Shown: positions 25,777-34,915, counted from the first letter of the stretch. The stretch is DNA of 64,000 bases from Lysobacter niastensis (GCF_015453285.1 NZ_JADLZT010000001.1:1-64000); one strand, 5' to 3'. Program-made: numbers and translations. Notes: generated from the sequence alone by a model not told the origin.

Positions 25777-28203
25777 ATGTCGCCACGCAAGAAACGGCTC
25801 GCTGTATGCATGCAGCGGGCGTTGTCCGGCTGTCTCGTGTTCACCGCGGCCATGCCGCTCGCCTACGCGCAGCAGGCCGAGTCCGCAACGCCGCAGATGA
25901 CGGCGAAGCAGCTCGACACCATCACCGTCACCGCGCAGAGCCGCGAGCAGGAACTGCAGGACGTTCCGATCGCGTTGCAGGTGGTCACCGAGCAGTTGCT
26001 CGACGACATCGCCGCGGAAGACCTGGGCGACATCGACAGCTTCGTCCCGGGCCTGAAGGTCAACAGCCTGCAGCCGACCCAGCCGAGCTTCGAACTGCGC
26101 GGCATCAGCACGGACGACTTCGGCATCGGCACCGACCCGGCGGTCGGCGTGTATGTCGATGGCGTCTACGCCGGCCGTGGCGGCGGCGTGCTGCTGCCGT
26201 TCACCGACGTGCAGCGCATCGAGGTACTGAAGGGCCCGCAGGGCACGCTGTTCGGCCGCAACACCGCGGCGGGTGCGATTTCGATCATCACCAGCCGGCC
26301 GGAAAACGAGAACGCGGCCAGCGGCAAGCTGCGCCTGGGCAATGACAACAAGACGTACTTCGAGGGCATGGCGAACGTCGCCGTGACCGAGGACTCGGCG
26401 TTCCGTTTCAACGGCCTGTTCAACCACAGCGACGGCTGGCTGCACGACTCCGTCACGGGCGAGGAGTTGAATCCCGAGAACAACTGGGCCACGCGTGCCG
26501 CGTTCCAGACCCGCTTCGGCGACAACACTCGCGCGTGGATCACCTGGGACCACGAGAGTCTGGACCAGAACGGCCAGGCCACCACCGGCGTCGTGCCGAT
26601 CCCGGCATTGCCGGCGCTGCCGGCGGCGCCCGCCGATCCGGACTCGTTCCTCGATCCGCTGCACATTCCGACGGCATCCGATGCCGTCAATGGCGAAACC
26701 CGCGAGTTCGACGGTGCGACCCTGATCGTCGACCACAACTTCGGCTGGGGCAGCCTGACCTCGACCACCGCGTGGCACCAGTACGACTCGATGAACCGCG
26801 TCGAGGAGGACGGCACCAACCTCAGTTACCTGTACGTCGACTCGACCAACACCGAGAGTAACGAGAACTTCTACCAGGAGTTCAAGCTCAACGGCAGCAC
26901 CGATCGCATCGACTGGATCGCCGGCGTCAGCTACTTCCAGGAAGACGCCGACCAGACCAGCGAGGTCAACGTGCTGACCGACTCGGTCGATACGCTCGCG
27001 CAGAACCTGGGCCTGGCGCCTCCGGGTGGCCTGTTCGGGCCGATCAGCGATGCCGCCAACATGTTCGGCATTCCGGTGAACCTGCACGGCCTGCCGTGGA
27101 ACGAGAAGTTCGTCAACACGCTCGATACCAAGGCCTACGCTGCGTTCGGCGACGTGATCTGGCGCGTCAGCGACAAGCTCAATCTGACCGCCGGCCTGCG
27201 CTACACGCGGGATGAGAAGGAGTTCACCTGGTTCAACGACCTGCGTAGCGCGCCGGAACTCGATGCCCAGTTGAACCTGCTGGATGCGATCGGCTTCCTC
27301 GACGCGATCGGCATCCCCAAGGAAGCGCTGGTCTTCGACGTCGCCTTCGTGGACCCGCCCGCCGTGATGAACAAGGGCGTGCTCAACCGCGCCAAGAAGT
27401 CGTGGGACGACTGGAGCCCGCGCTTCGTCGTCGACTACCACTTCCAGGACAACCTGATGGGCTTCGCCTCGCTGGCGAAGGGCTACAAGGCCGGTGGCTT
27501 CAACGCGCTGCAGATCGGCAGCGAGTTCGAGAACGAGGACGTCTGGAACTTCGAGACCGGCATCAAGCACACGCTGCCGGACTACCGTCTGTCCTACAAC
27601 GCGTCGGTGTTCTACTACGCCTACGACAACCGCCAGGCGGTCACGCTGGACATGACGACGGACATTCCGCGCTTCGTCGTCAACACCTCCGACCAGGAAG
27701 CCTGGGGCGTGGACTTCGACCTGCGCTGGCAGGCCACCGACGGCCTCGGTTTCGACTTCAACGCCGAGTACCTGGATTCGACCTACAAGAGCTACGTCAA
27801 TCCGCAGGGCGTCGACCTCGGCGGCCAGCCGACCGGCGCGCCGGAGTGGTCGATGGCCGCGGGCGTGAACTACGTCTGGCGCCTGGCCGACATGGGCGAC
27901 GTGCGTGCAGCGATGCGTTACGCCTACGTCGGCAAATGCCGCAGCAACGACGAGTCGGTGAGCGTGCTGGGCTGCGGCCGGTTTGGTGCCGTCGAGGCGG
28001 GCGAGGCACAGGAAACGCTCGATGCGCGCATCGGCTGGACCGCGCCGAACGGCAACTGGGGCGTCGCCGTGTACGGCAACAACCTCCTCGACAACCAGTA
28101 CGTCAATACGTTTGGCACCTATGGCATGACGGTGCTCGGTACGGTCGGTGCCCGCATGACCGAACCGCGCACCTACGGCGTGGAACTCAGCGCCCGGTTC
28201 TGA
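25777..28203 (+). CDS. TonB-dependent outer-membrane receptor
   Basis: An 808-residue receptor. Signal peptide (about 1-34, ending AYAQQ), TonB-box-like LDTITVTAQSREQ, plug domain (about 50-165: VPIALQVVTEQLL; RIEVLKGPQGTLFGRNTAAGAI), then a 22-strand barrel with typical DNFNPRFVVDYHF-like and KGYKAGGFN strands, ending in the outer-membrane signature LSARF. The closing architecture is of the FecA/FepA-like class used for siderophores, vitamins, sugars or hydrophobic compounds. A strong GGGAGGGG precedes the ATG. It lies 63 bp after the diheme gene, ahead of a strong terminator, so it is likely the last gene of the AraC-controlled cluster. The ligand is unknown. Confidence 0.93.
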   Translation: MSPRKKRLAVCMQRALSGCLVFTAAMPLAYAQQAESATPQMTAKQLDTITVTAQSREQELQDVPIALQVVTEQLLDDIAAEDLGDIDSFVPGLKVNSLQPTQPSFELRGISTDDFGIGTDPAVGVYVDGVYAGRGGGVLLPFTDVQRIEVLKGPQGTLFGRNTAAGAISIITSRPENENAASGKLRLGNDNKTYFEGMANVAVTEDSAFRFNGLFNHSDGWLHDSVTGEELNPENNWATRAAFQTRFGDNTRAWITWDHESLDQNGQATTGVVPIPALPALPAAPADPDSFLDPLHIPTASDAVNGETREFDGATLIVDHNFGWGSLTSTTAWHQYDSMNRVEEDGTNLSYLYVDSTNTESNENFYQEFKLNGSTDRIDWIAGVSYFQEDADQTSEVNVLTDSVDTLAQNLGLAPPGGLFGPISDAANMFGIPVNLHGLPWNEKFVNTLDTKAYAAFGDVIWRVSDKLNLTAGLRYTRDEKEFTWFNDLRSAPELDAQLNLLDAIGFLDAIGIPKEALVFDVAFVDPPAVMNKGVLNRAKKSWDDWSPRFVVDYHFQDNLMGFASLAKGYKAGGFNALQIGSEFENEDVWNFETGIKHTLPDYRLSYNASVFYYAYDNRQAVTLDMTTDIPRFVVNTSDQEAWGVDFDLRWQATDGLGFDFNAEYLDSTYKSYVNPQGVDLGGQPTGAPEWSMAAGVNYVWRLADMGDVRAAMRYAYVGKCRSNDESVSVLGCGRFGAVEAGEAQETLDARIGWTAPNGNWGVAVYGNNLLDNQYVNTFGTYGMTVLGTVGARMTEPRTYGVELSARF

Positions 28204-28284
28204 CCGGGCGCACCACGCCCCACAGCGCGTGTGGCTCAAGGCGGTACTCCGGGGCGTCAGACCCCGGGTGCTTCCGATTTCCCG

Positions 28285-28317
28285 ACCCCGGCGAGGTACG
28301 CGCCGGGGTTTTTTTTT
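28285..28317 (+). terminator. Strong intrinsic terminator after the TonB receptor gene
   Basis: Perfect 9-bp stem accccggcg/cgccggggt (28285-28293 with 28301-28309), 7-nt loop, and a run of nine T (28309-28317). It closes the transcription unit before recG. Confidence 0.93.
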
Positions 28318-28344
28318 CGCCGCCGATCCCGGCATGCTGTTGCG

Positions 28345-30462
28345 ATGCCGACGCGCAAGGACGGGGTCACCGTCGACCTCCACACGCAACCGATCACCTG
28401 CCTGCCCGGGGTGGGTCCGCGCGTGGCCGAGAAGCTCGCGGCGCGTGGATTGTCGACCTTGCAGGATCTGTGGCTGCAACTGCCCAGGCAATACGAGGAC
28501 CGCACCGCGATCGTGCCGATCCGGCTGTTGCAGCCCGGCGTGGCGGTGCAGGTGGAAGGGCGGGTGGAGGCGGTCGAGCGCGGCTTCCGTTACCGGCCGA
28601 TGCTGCGCGTGGCCGTGAGCGACGACTCGCACGGGACGCTCGTGCTGCGTTTCTTTCATTTCCGCGCCGCGCAGGTGGCGCAGTTCCGGCCGGGCGTCCG
28701 TGTGCGCTGCTATGGAACCCCGCGACCGGGGCAGCACGGGCTGGAAATCGTGCATCCCAGCTACCGCGTGCTCGACGACGGTGCCGATGCCGCGCTTGGC
28801 GAAAGCCTGGATCCGGTGTATCCAGCCATCGAGGGAATCGGGCCGGCGTCGCTGCGGCGCCTGATCGGACTCGCGCTGGATCGCCTGCCGGACGAAGCGT
28901 CGCTGGAACTGCTCCCACGCGAACTGCGTGACGGCTTTCAACTGCCTTCCCTGCGCGAAGCCTTGCTGACCGTGCACCGTCCACCGCAGGACGCCGATGT
29001 CGCCGCGCTGCTGACCGGGCGCCATCCTGCGCAGCGGCGGCTCGCGCTCGAGGAGCTGCTGGCACACCACCTGAGCCTGCGCCGCCAGCGCATCGCGCAG
29101 CAGGCGCATGCGGCCCCTGTGCTTGAAAAACCGGCGCTGGCGAAGCGGCTGGAGAAAAACCTGCCGTTCGCACTGACCGGCGCGCAGCAACGCGTGTTCG
29201 CGCAGGTCCGTTCGGACCTGGCCAGGCCGCATCCGATGCTGCGCCTGGTGCAAGGCGATGTCGGCAGCGGCAAGACCGTCGTGGCGGCGATGTCGGCGAT
29301 GCTGGCCGTGGCGTCGGGCCAGCAGGCTGCGCTGATGGCGCCGACCGAGCTGCTCGCCGAGCAGCATCTCAACAACCTGCGGGGTTGGCTGGAGCCGCTG
29401 GGCGTACGCGTGGCCTGGCTGGCCGGAAAAGTCACCGGCAAGGCGCGCGCGAAAGTGCTGGAGGAAGTTGCCAGCGGGCATGCGCAGGTCGTAGTCGGCA
29501 CGCACGCACTGATGCAGGAGGGCGTCGCTTTCCACGACCTGGCGCTGGCGATCGTCGACGAACAGCATCGCTTCGGCGTGCACCAGCGCCTGGCGCTGCG
29601 CGACAAGGGCACCGGCGGCAGCGGCAATGGCGATGCCATCGTTCCGCACCAGTTGGTGATGACCGCCACGCCGATTCCGCGAACGCTGGCGATGGCGGCG
29701 TACGCCGACCTCGACGTTTCCGCGATCGACGAACTGCCGCCGGGCCGCACCCCGGTGCAGACGGTGGCGTTGAGTGCGGAACGCCGTCCCGAACTGGTCG
29801 AGCGCATCCGCAAGGCCTGCGCCGAAGGGCGCCAGGCCTACTGGGTGTGCACGCTGATCGACGACAGCGACGAGGTCATCGCGCAGGCCGCACAGAGTAC
29901 GTTCGAAGACCTGTCCAAACGCCTGCCGGAACTGCGCGTCGGGCTGGTGCACGGTCGCATGAAAGCGGCCGACAAGCAGTCGACGATGCGTGCCTTCAAG
30001 GACGGCGCCATCGACCTCCTCGTTGCGACGACGGTCATCGAGGTCGGTGTCGATGTCCCCAATGCGTCGCTGATGATCATCGAGAACGCCGAACGGCTCG
30101 GCCTCGCCCAATTGCACCAGCTGCGCGGGCGGGTCGGCCGCGGCAGTGCGGCGTCGAGCTGCGTGCTGCTGTACCAGTCGCCGTTGTCGCAGATGGCGCG
30201 GCAGCGGCTGGAGACGATGCGCGAAACCAATGATGGCTTCGTCATCGCCGAGAAGGACCTGGAGCTGCGCGGCCCAGGTGAACTGCTTGGCACCCGCCAG
30301 ACCGGCCTTGCCAGTTTCCGCGTCGCCGACCTGGCACGGGATGCCGACCTGTTGCCGCAGGTCCAGCGCATCGGCGAACAGTTGCTGGAGCAATCTCCGG
30401 AGCTGGCGGAACGGATCGTCGCCCGCTGGGTAGGCGGCGCGATGCGCTATGCCTCCGCCTGA
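28345..30462 (+). CDS. recG: ATP-dependent DNA helicase RecG
   Basis: A 705-residue branch-migration helicase that reverses stalled forks and processes recombination intermediates. An N-terminal wedge/OB domain (GVAVQVEGRVEAVE, about 65-78) precedes the helicase core: Walker A GDVGSGKT (305-312), DEQH box (405-408, VDEQHRFGV), TATPIPRTLAM, VGVDVPNASLMIIENAERLGLAQLHQLRGRVGRG with the TRG motif, and the C-terminal TRQTGL. The ATG at 28345 gives a normal N-terminus (MPTRKDGVTVDLH, then LPGVGPRVAEKL); the open frame upstream would run through the terminator. It is separated from spoT here by ridA and the AraC/TonB cluster. Confidence 0.97.
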   Translation: MPTRKDGVTVDLHTQPITCLPGVGPRVAEKLAARGLSTLQDLWLQLPRQYEDRTAIVPIRLLQPGVAVQVEGRVEAVERGFRYRPMLRVAVSDDSHGTLVLRFFHFRAAQVAQFRPGVRVRCYGTPRPGQHGLEIVHPSYRVLDDGADAALGESLDPVYPAIEGIGPASLRRLIGLALDRLPDEASLELLPRELRDGFQLPSLREALLTVHRPPQDADVAALLTGRHPAQRRLALEELLAHHLSLRRQRIAQQAHAAPVLEKPALAKRLEKNLPFALTGAQQRVFAQVRSDLARPHPMLRLVQGDVGSGKTVVAAMSAMLAVASGQQAALMAPTELLAEQHLNNLRGWLEPLGVRVAWLAGKVTGKARAKVLEEVASGHAQVVVGTHALMQEGVAFHDLALAIVDEQHRFGVHQRLALRDKGTGGSGNGDAIVPHQLVMTATPIPRTLAMAAYADLDVSAIDELPPGRTPVQTVALSAERRPELVERIRKACAEGRQAYWVCTLIDDSDEVIAQAAQSTFEDLSKRLPELRVGLVHGRMKAADKQSTMRAFKDGAIDLLVATTVIEVGVDVPNASLMIIENAERLGLAQLHQLRGRVGRGSAASSCVLLYQSPLSQMARQRLETMRETNDGFVIAEKDLELRGPGELLGTRQTGLASFRVADLARDADLLPQVQRIGEQLLEQSPELAERIVARWVGGAMRYASA

Positions 30463-30698
30463 CGCTCTGGGCGAACATCGGCCTGTTCATCGATACAAAG
30501 TCGCGCCGTTTGGTGAATAATCGGCCCTCCGCGAACTCCCCCCAGCGGTTTTTCATGCACGACGCAAGTGAAGGACAGGCTGCCCTGGCTCCGACAGGCG
30601 GTCCGGATGGCGGGAGCCCACGACCTCAGTTCGACATCGGGAGTGGGCATCATGCGCCTCCAGCCTCCGATGCCTCGTCTCCCCCGAAGCTTGCCGTG

Positions 30699-31739
30699 AT
30701 GCCTGATTCGATTCGTTCCCGCGCCGGCCTGAGCCTCGGGCAGCCGTTCATTGCCGCCGATGTCGGTGGCACCTTCGCGCGCCTGGGCCTGGTTCAGATG
30801 GGCGAGGATGGCAAGGTGGCCGTCCTCGAATACCGCCGCTATGCCTGCGCGAGCCATCCGAGCCTGGCTTCGATCCTGCGCGACTTCGCCGAAGCCGTGC
30901 CTGCGCAGGCTGACTCGGTGCAGGCCGAGCACGCCGTGGTCGCGATCGCCGGGCGGCTGGAAGGCGACACGCTGATCAACAGCAACCTGCCCTGGCCGGT
31001 CTCGCTGGAGCGCACGCGCTGGGAGGCCGGCATCGGGCACATCGGCCTGCTCAACGATTTCGAAGCGGTCGCCTGTGCGATGCCATACATCGAGCCCTCC
31101 GCGATGTCGCGCGTCTGCGGTCCCGAAGATGGTGCGGCGGAGCGCGCGGGGCCGGCGCTGGTGCTCGGGCCCGGCACCGGCTTCGGCGCATCGCTGTACC
31201 TGCCGCGGAACCTGCAACCGGGATCGCGGCCGAGCGTGCTGGCCAGCGAAGCCGGCCACGCATCGCTGGCCGCAGGCAACGATCGTGAGCTGCAACTCGT
31301 AAGGCACCTGCTCAAGCGCTGGTCGCACGTCGACAACGAGCGCGTGCTGTCGGGTCCGGGCCTGCTCAACATGTATCGCGCGCTGTGCGAGATCGACGGC
31401 CGCGCGCCCGAGCTGGATTCGCCGGTGATGATCACCGCCGCCGCCTACGAGCGCAGCGATGCGCACGCGGTCGAAGCGGTGGGCATGTTCTGCGGCCTGC
31501 TCGGCAGCCTCGCTGGCGACCTTGCAGTCACTTTCGGTGCGGCTTCCGTTTACCTGGCCGGCGGCATTCCGGCGCAGATCAGCGCGCTGCTGATGGAGAG
31601 CGACTTCGCCGCGCGCTTCCGCAACAAGGGCGTGCTGGGCGAGGTGCTCGCACGCGTGCCTGTGTGGCTGGTCGATCATGGCCAGCTCGGCCTGGTCGGT
31701 GCGGCCGCGTGGTACTTCGAGCGCAACGGCGATCGCTGA
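30699..31739 (+). CDS. glk: Glucokinase
   Basis: ATP-dependent phosphorylation of glucose to glucose 6-phosphate. The GlcK/ROK-like phosphate-1 motif FIAADVGGTFARLGL comes at about 18-32; further motifs are INSNLPW, LLNDFEAVACA with the catalytic Asp, LGPGTGFGASL, SEAGHASLA and VYLAGGIPAQ. The ATG at 30699 gives 346 residues, near the usual 320-340. An in-frame ATG at 30555 would add 48 residues rich in Gly, Pro and Ser with no homology apparent; neither start has a good ribosome site, so the start is uncertain. The 30463-30698 interval otherwise holds no recognised gene. An asparaginase-like gene follows after 55 bp. Confidence 0.92.
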   Translation: MPDSIRSRAGLSLGQPFIAADVGGTFARLGLVQMGEDGKVAVLEYRRYACASHPSLASILRDFAEAVPAQADSVQAEHAVVAIAGRLEGDTLINSNLPWPVSLERTRWEAGIGHIGLLNDFEAVACAMPYIEPSAMSRVCGPEDGAAERAGPALVLGPGTGFGASLYLPRNLQPGSRPSVLASEAGHASLAAGNDRELQLVRHLLKRWSHVDNERVLSGPGLLNMYRALCEIDGRAPELDSPVMITAAAYERSDAHAVEAVGMFCGLLGSLAGDLAVTFGAASVYLAGGIPAQISALLMESDFAARFRNKGVLGEVLARVPVWLVDHGQLGLVGAAAWYFERNGDR

Positions 31740-31794
31740 CCCGGCGCGGCCGGATGTCGAGCGACCTAGCCCCCAAGCCCTGGACCCCTCGAGC

Positions 31795-32808
31795 ATGAGC
31801 AGCCGGCGTCAGTTCCTTCAGTCCTCCCTGATGGCCGCCGGTGCGCTTGCGCTGCCCGGAGGACAGGCCGCCCCCATCGCGGCAGCTTCCGGCGCACGCG
31901 TGGTATCGACGTGGGATTTTGGCGTCGGCGCCAACCGCGCGGCATGGACTGTGCTTGCCGGGGGCGGCAGCGCGCTGGATGCGGTCGAAGCCGGCGCGCG
32001 CTGGGCCGAGGCGGACCTGTGCAACCCCACCGTGGGCCGCTGCGGCAATCCCGACCGCGACGGTGTGCTCACGCTCGACGCGAGCATCATGGCGGGCGAC
32101 GGCCGTTGTGGCGCGGTCGCGGCGCTGGAGGACATCGCGCATCCGGTTTCGGTGGCGCGGGCGGTGATGGAAAAGACCCCGCACGTGATGCTGGTCGGGC
32201 AGGGTGCCCAGCAGTTCGCCGTCGAACAGGGCTTCGAGAAGACGCCGCTGCTGACCGACGAGGCGCGGGCGGCCTGGCGCGAATGGCTCAAGACCGCGAA
32301 GTACGAACCGCAGATCAATGCCGAGCGCAGGCAGCGTCCCGGCGATGCCAGCAACCACGACACGCTCGGCATCCTCGCGCTCGATGCGCAGGGACGCCTG
32401 GCCGGTGCGTGCACTACCAGCGGCATGGCCTGGAAACTGCACGGACGTGTCGGCGACAGCCCGATCGTCGGCGCCGGCCTGTACGTCGACAATGAGGTGG
32501 GCGCCGCGACGGCGTCGGGCGTCGGCGAGGAAATGGTCCGGAACGCAGCAAGCTTCCTCGTCGTAGAACTGATGCGGCAAGGACGTTCGCCGGCGCAGGC
32601 CTGCCGGGAGGCGATCGATCGCGTCGTGCGCAAGCGCCCGGAAGCGAGCAAGCGGATGCAGGTGTGCTTCCTCGCCATGAACAAGCACGGCGAGACCGGC
32701 GCGTTCGCGCTGCACAAGGGCTTCGTCTATGCGATGCAGGACGGCGGCCCGGGCCCGCACGACCGTCTCCATGACGCCGCTTCGGTGTACACCACGGAAC
32801 AAGAATGA
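31795..32808 (+). CDS. N4-(beta-N-acetylglucosaminyl)-L-asparaginase (Ntn hydrolase), Tat-exported
   Basis: A 337-residue glycosylasparaginase-type enzyme. The family cleaves the GlcNAc-Asn bond of glycoasparagines after autoproteolysis. Seen: a twin-arginine signal (SSRRQFLQSSLMAAGALAL, residues 2-20); GGSALDAVEAGARWAE; NPDRDGVLTLDASIMAGD; the autocleavage and nucleophile site NHD-T190 with LGILALD; and WKLHGRVGDSPIVGAGLYVDN, which holds the substrate-binding Arg and Asp. The enzyme probably works in the periplasm. The ATG at 31795 lies 55 bp after glk, and its stop is 10 bp before cutC, so this looks like a glk-asparaginase-cutC-nucleoside hydrolase run. Confidence 0.92.
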   Translation: MSSRRQFLQSSLMAAGALALPGGQAAPIAAASGARVVSTWDFGVGANRAAWTVLAGGGSALDAVEAGARWAEADLCNPTVGRCGNPDRDGVLTLDASIMAGDGRCGAVAALEDIAHPVSVARAVMEKTPHVMLVGQGAQQFAVEQGFEKTPLLTDEARAAWREWLKTAKYEPQINAERRQRPGDASNHDTLGILALDAQGRLAGACTTSGMAWKLHGRVGDSPIVGAGLYVDNEVGAATASGVGEEMVRNAASFLVVELMRQGRSPAQACREAIDRVVRKRPEASKRMQVCFLAMNKHGETGAFALHKGFVYAMQDGGPGPHDRLHDAASVYTTEQE

Positions 32809-32818
32809 GCACGCCGCA

Positions 32819-33568
32819 ATGAGCATGCCGCTGCTCGAGATCGCCGCGAACTCGCTGGGTTCCGCGCTGGCGGCCCAGGACGGCGGCGCCGATCGCATCG
32901 AGCTGTGCGAGAACCTTGGCGAAGGCGGTTGCACGCCATCCTACGGGACGCTGGCGCGCACGCGGGACTGCATGCGGATCCCGTTGTACGTGCTGATCCG
33001 TCCGCGACCCGGCGATTTCTACTACGACGAGTTCGAGCGCGATGTCATGTTGCGCGACATCGAGGTTTGCGCGCGCCTGGGCTGCGATGGCGTGGTGATT
33101 GGCGCGCTCGACACCGACGGTCACGTCGACATGGCGACGTGCCGCGAGCTGGTCGTCGTGGCAGGATTCATGGGCATCACGTTCCATCGCGCAATCGACG
33201 CGGCGCGGGATCCAGCCCAGGCACTCGAAGCGGCCATCACGCTGGGTTGCCATCGCGTCCTGACATCGGGGGCGAGCACGACCGCGCTCGAAGGCGCGGA
33301 TGCGATCGCATCGATGGTGCAGCAGGCCGAGCACCGGATCCGGGTGATGGCGGGCGCCGGCCTCAACGCCGGCAATGTTCGCGAAGTCGCAGCGCGCACG
33401 CAGGCGCGCGAGTTCCACGCTTCAGCCAAGGCGGTGCGCGTGTCGGCGATGCGCCACCGCAATGCGCAACTGGCCGGGCTCGACAGCAATTGGCAGCAGA
33501 CCGATCGCGACGCCGTCCGTGCGCTACGTCGGGCGCTCGACACGCCCGGCACTCCGCCGCCGCAGTAG
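32819..33568 (+). CDS. cutC: Copper homeostasis protein CutC
   Basis: A 249-residue TIM-barrel protein of the CutC family. LLEIAANSLGSALAAQDGGADRIELC (N-terminal; first 20 residues already diagnostic), LGEGGCTPSYG, RIPLYVLIRPRPGDFYYD, GADGVVIGALDTDG-like DGVVIGALDTDG, TFHRAIDAARDP, GCHRVLTSG and FHASAKAV match the family. A direct role in copper handling is disputed in bacteria. In other genomes it lies near N-acetylglucosamine or asparaginase-type genes, as here. A Met two codons downstream is an alternative start. Confidence 0.94.
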   Translation: MSMPLLEIAANSLGSALAAQDGGADRIELCENLGEGGCTPSYGTLARTRDCMRIPLYVLIRPRPGDFYYDEFERDVMLRDIEVCARLGCDGVVIGALDTDGHVDMATCRELVVVAGFMGITFHRAIDAARDPAQALEAAITLGCHRVLTSGASTTALEGADAIASMVQQAEHRIRVMAGAGLNAGNVREVAARTQAREFHASAKAVRVSAMRHRNAQLAGLDSNWQQTDRDAVRALRRALDTPGTPPPQ

Positions 33569-33607
33569 GCATGGCCGCGCGGCGGCGCGAGCGGCCATAA
33601 TCGACCG

Positions 33608-34540
33608 ATGACCAGAATCCCCCTCCTGATCGATACCGACCCGGGCGTCGACGACGCGCTGGCGCTGCTGATGGCGTTCAACGATACGCGCCACGAGGTC
33701 GTAGGCCTGACCATTGCCGCCGGCAATGTCGGACTGCGCCATACCGTCGCCAATGCATTGAAGCTGTGCGAGGTATGTAACGTCGACGTGCCGGTTTTCG
33801 CCGGCTGCTCGGGCCCGCTGCTACACCCGGCGCCCGATGCCGGGTATGTGCATGGCCAGGACGGTTTCGGCGATGTCGGCTACGAGCCGGCGAAGCGCCA
33901 GGCCGAAGCGGAGCATGCCGCACAGGCAATCCTGCGCTTGTCGCACGAACATGCCGGCCGCCTGATGCTCGTGGCACTCGGTCCGCTGACCAACATCGCA
34001 CTCGCGCTGAAGCTCGACCCCACGCTGCCGGAACGCGTGGCCCGGTTCGTGGTGATGGGCGGCGCGGTGACGGCGCACGGCAACATCACGCCGGCGGCGG
34101 AGTTCAACATCTACTTCGACCCCGAAGCCGCGCATATCGTTTTCACCGCCTTCGCACAGATCGAACTGGCCGATTGGGAAGCGACGCTCGCGCACGGGCT
34201 GCTGCACCAGAAGGTGGTCGGCTGGCTGCAGGCGGATTCGCCGCGCGCGCGCTTCTACGAGCGCATCTCGAAGAAGACCCGCGAATGGTCCGAAGACCGC
34301 CGGGGCGATCACTGGCATTCCGCCGATGGCCTGGCGATGGCGTACGCGCTCGAGCCGGAAGGAGCGCTGGAGCAGGTGGCGCGGCCGCTGGCGGTCGAAT
34401 TGGCGGGCCATCACGGCCGCGGCGCTACGGTCGTCGACTGGCAGCGTCATTCTGGCCGCCCGGACCACGTGATGATCCTGCAACGCTACGATCAGGCTCG
34501 CTTCGAGCGCCTGATCGAGGCCGCCCTGGCGGCCGGTTGA
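33608..34540 (+). CDS. Inosine-uridine-preferring nucleoside hydrolase family protein
   Basis: A 310-residue N-ribohydrolase that cleaves the glycosidic bond of nucleosides, yielding base and ribose. The calcium-binding cluster DTDPGVDDALAL sits at residues 9-20, with NVGLRHTVANAL, VFAGCSGPLL, LVALGPLTNIALAL, VMGGAV and AEFNIYFDPEAA as further family motifs. The C-terminal catalytic His region reads WHSADGLAMAYAL. No signal peptide, so cytosolic salvage. It starts 39 bp after cutC. Confidence 0.94.
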   Translation: MTRIPLLIDTDPGVDDALALLMAFNDTRHEVVGLTIAAGNVGLRHTVANALKLCEVCNVDVPVFAGCSGPLLHPAPDAGYVHGQDGFGDVGYEPAKRQAEAEHAAQAILRLSHEHAGRLMLVALGPLTNIALALKLDPTLPERVARFVVMGGAVTAHGNITPAAEFNIYFDPEAAHIVFTAFAQIELADWEATLAHGLLHQKVVGWLQADSPRARFYERISKKTREWSEDRRGDHWHSADGLAMAYALEPEGALEQVARPLAVELAGHHGRGATVVDWQRHSGRPDHVMILQRYDQARFERLIEAALAAG

Positions 34541-34571
34541 GTCGCCCCCGGAAATCCTTTGAGGTTTGGGG

Positions 34572-34601
34572 TTGCCTGAGGCGGATGGAGGCCTGTATAC
34601 T
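34572..34601 (+). promoter_or_regulatory. rpmE2 promoter
   Basis: TTGCCT (34572-34577), an 18-bp spacer and TATACT (34596-34601) form a good sigma-70 promoter; the predicted start leaves about 27 nt before the ATG at 34635. Confidence 0.7.
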
Positions 34602-34634
34602 GCCGCGCTTTCCCCGAATGAATTGGTGAGTGCC

Positions 34635-34880
34635 ATGAAGGCCGGCATCCATCCCGACTACCGCGAAGTCGTCTTCCAGGACGTCACCACGGATTTCTCG
34701 TTCCTGACCCGCTCGACCCTTGGCAGCAAGGAGAAGATCAAGTGGGAAGACGGTAACGAATACCCGTTGATCAAAGTCGACATCAGCTCGGCGTCGCACC
34801 CGTTCTACACGGGCAAGCACAAGATCGTCGACACCAGCGGTCGCGTGGACAAGTTCCGCAAGCGTTACGCGCAGAAGTAA
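34635..34880 (+). CDS. rpmE2: Ribosomal protein bL31, type B
   Basis: An 81-residue large-subunit protein. [16 protein letters not shown] at the N-terminus, [18 protein letters not shown] and the C-terminal [21 protein letters not shown] are characteristic. It lacks the CxxC pairs of the zinc-binding type A paralog, so this is the zinc-independent form. In several bacteria type B is induced on zinc starvation under Zur; no Zur box is evident here, and a plain sigma-70 promoter precedes it. If no type A copy exists elsewhere it would be the only L31. Confidence 0.96.
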   Translation: MKAGIHPDYREVVFQDVTTDFSFLTRSTLGSKEKIKWEDGNEYPLIKVDISSASHPFYTGKHKIVDTSGRVDKFRKRYAQK

Positions 34881-34915
34881 TCTGCACCTGACGTCCGACC
34901 GAAAGGTCGCGTATG

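Noticed and set aside
28231-28344. An N-terminal extension of RecG from 28231
   Set aside because: It would run through a strong intrinsic terminator and gives a non-homologous leader; the ATG at 28345 matches the family start.
24349-30393. A roughly 2000-codon open frame on the minus strand across the diheme, TonB receptor and recG genes
   Set aside because: It is antisense to three genes with clear family motifs and reads as low-complexity His/Arg/Val-rich text. Long antisense frames are expected at this G+C content.
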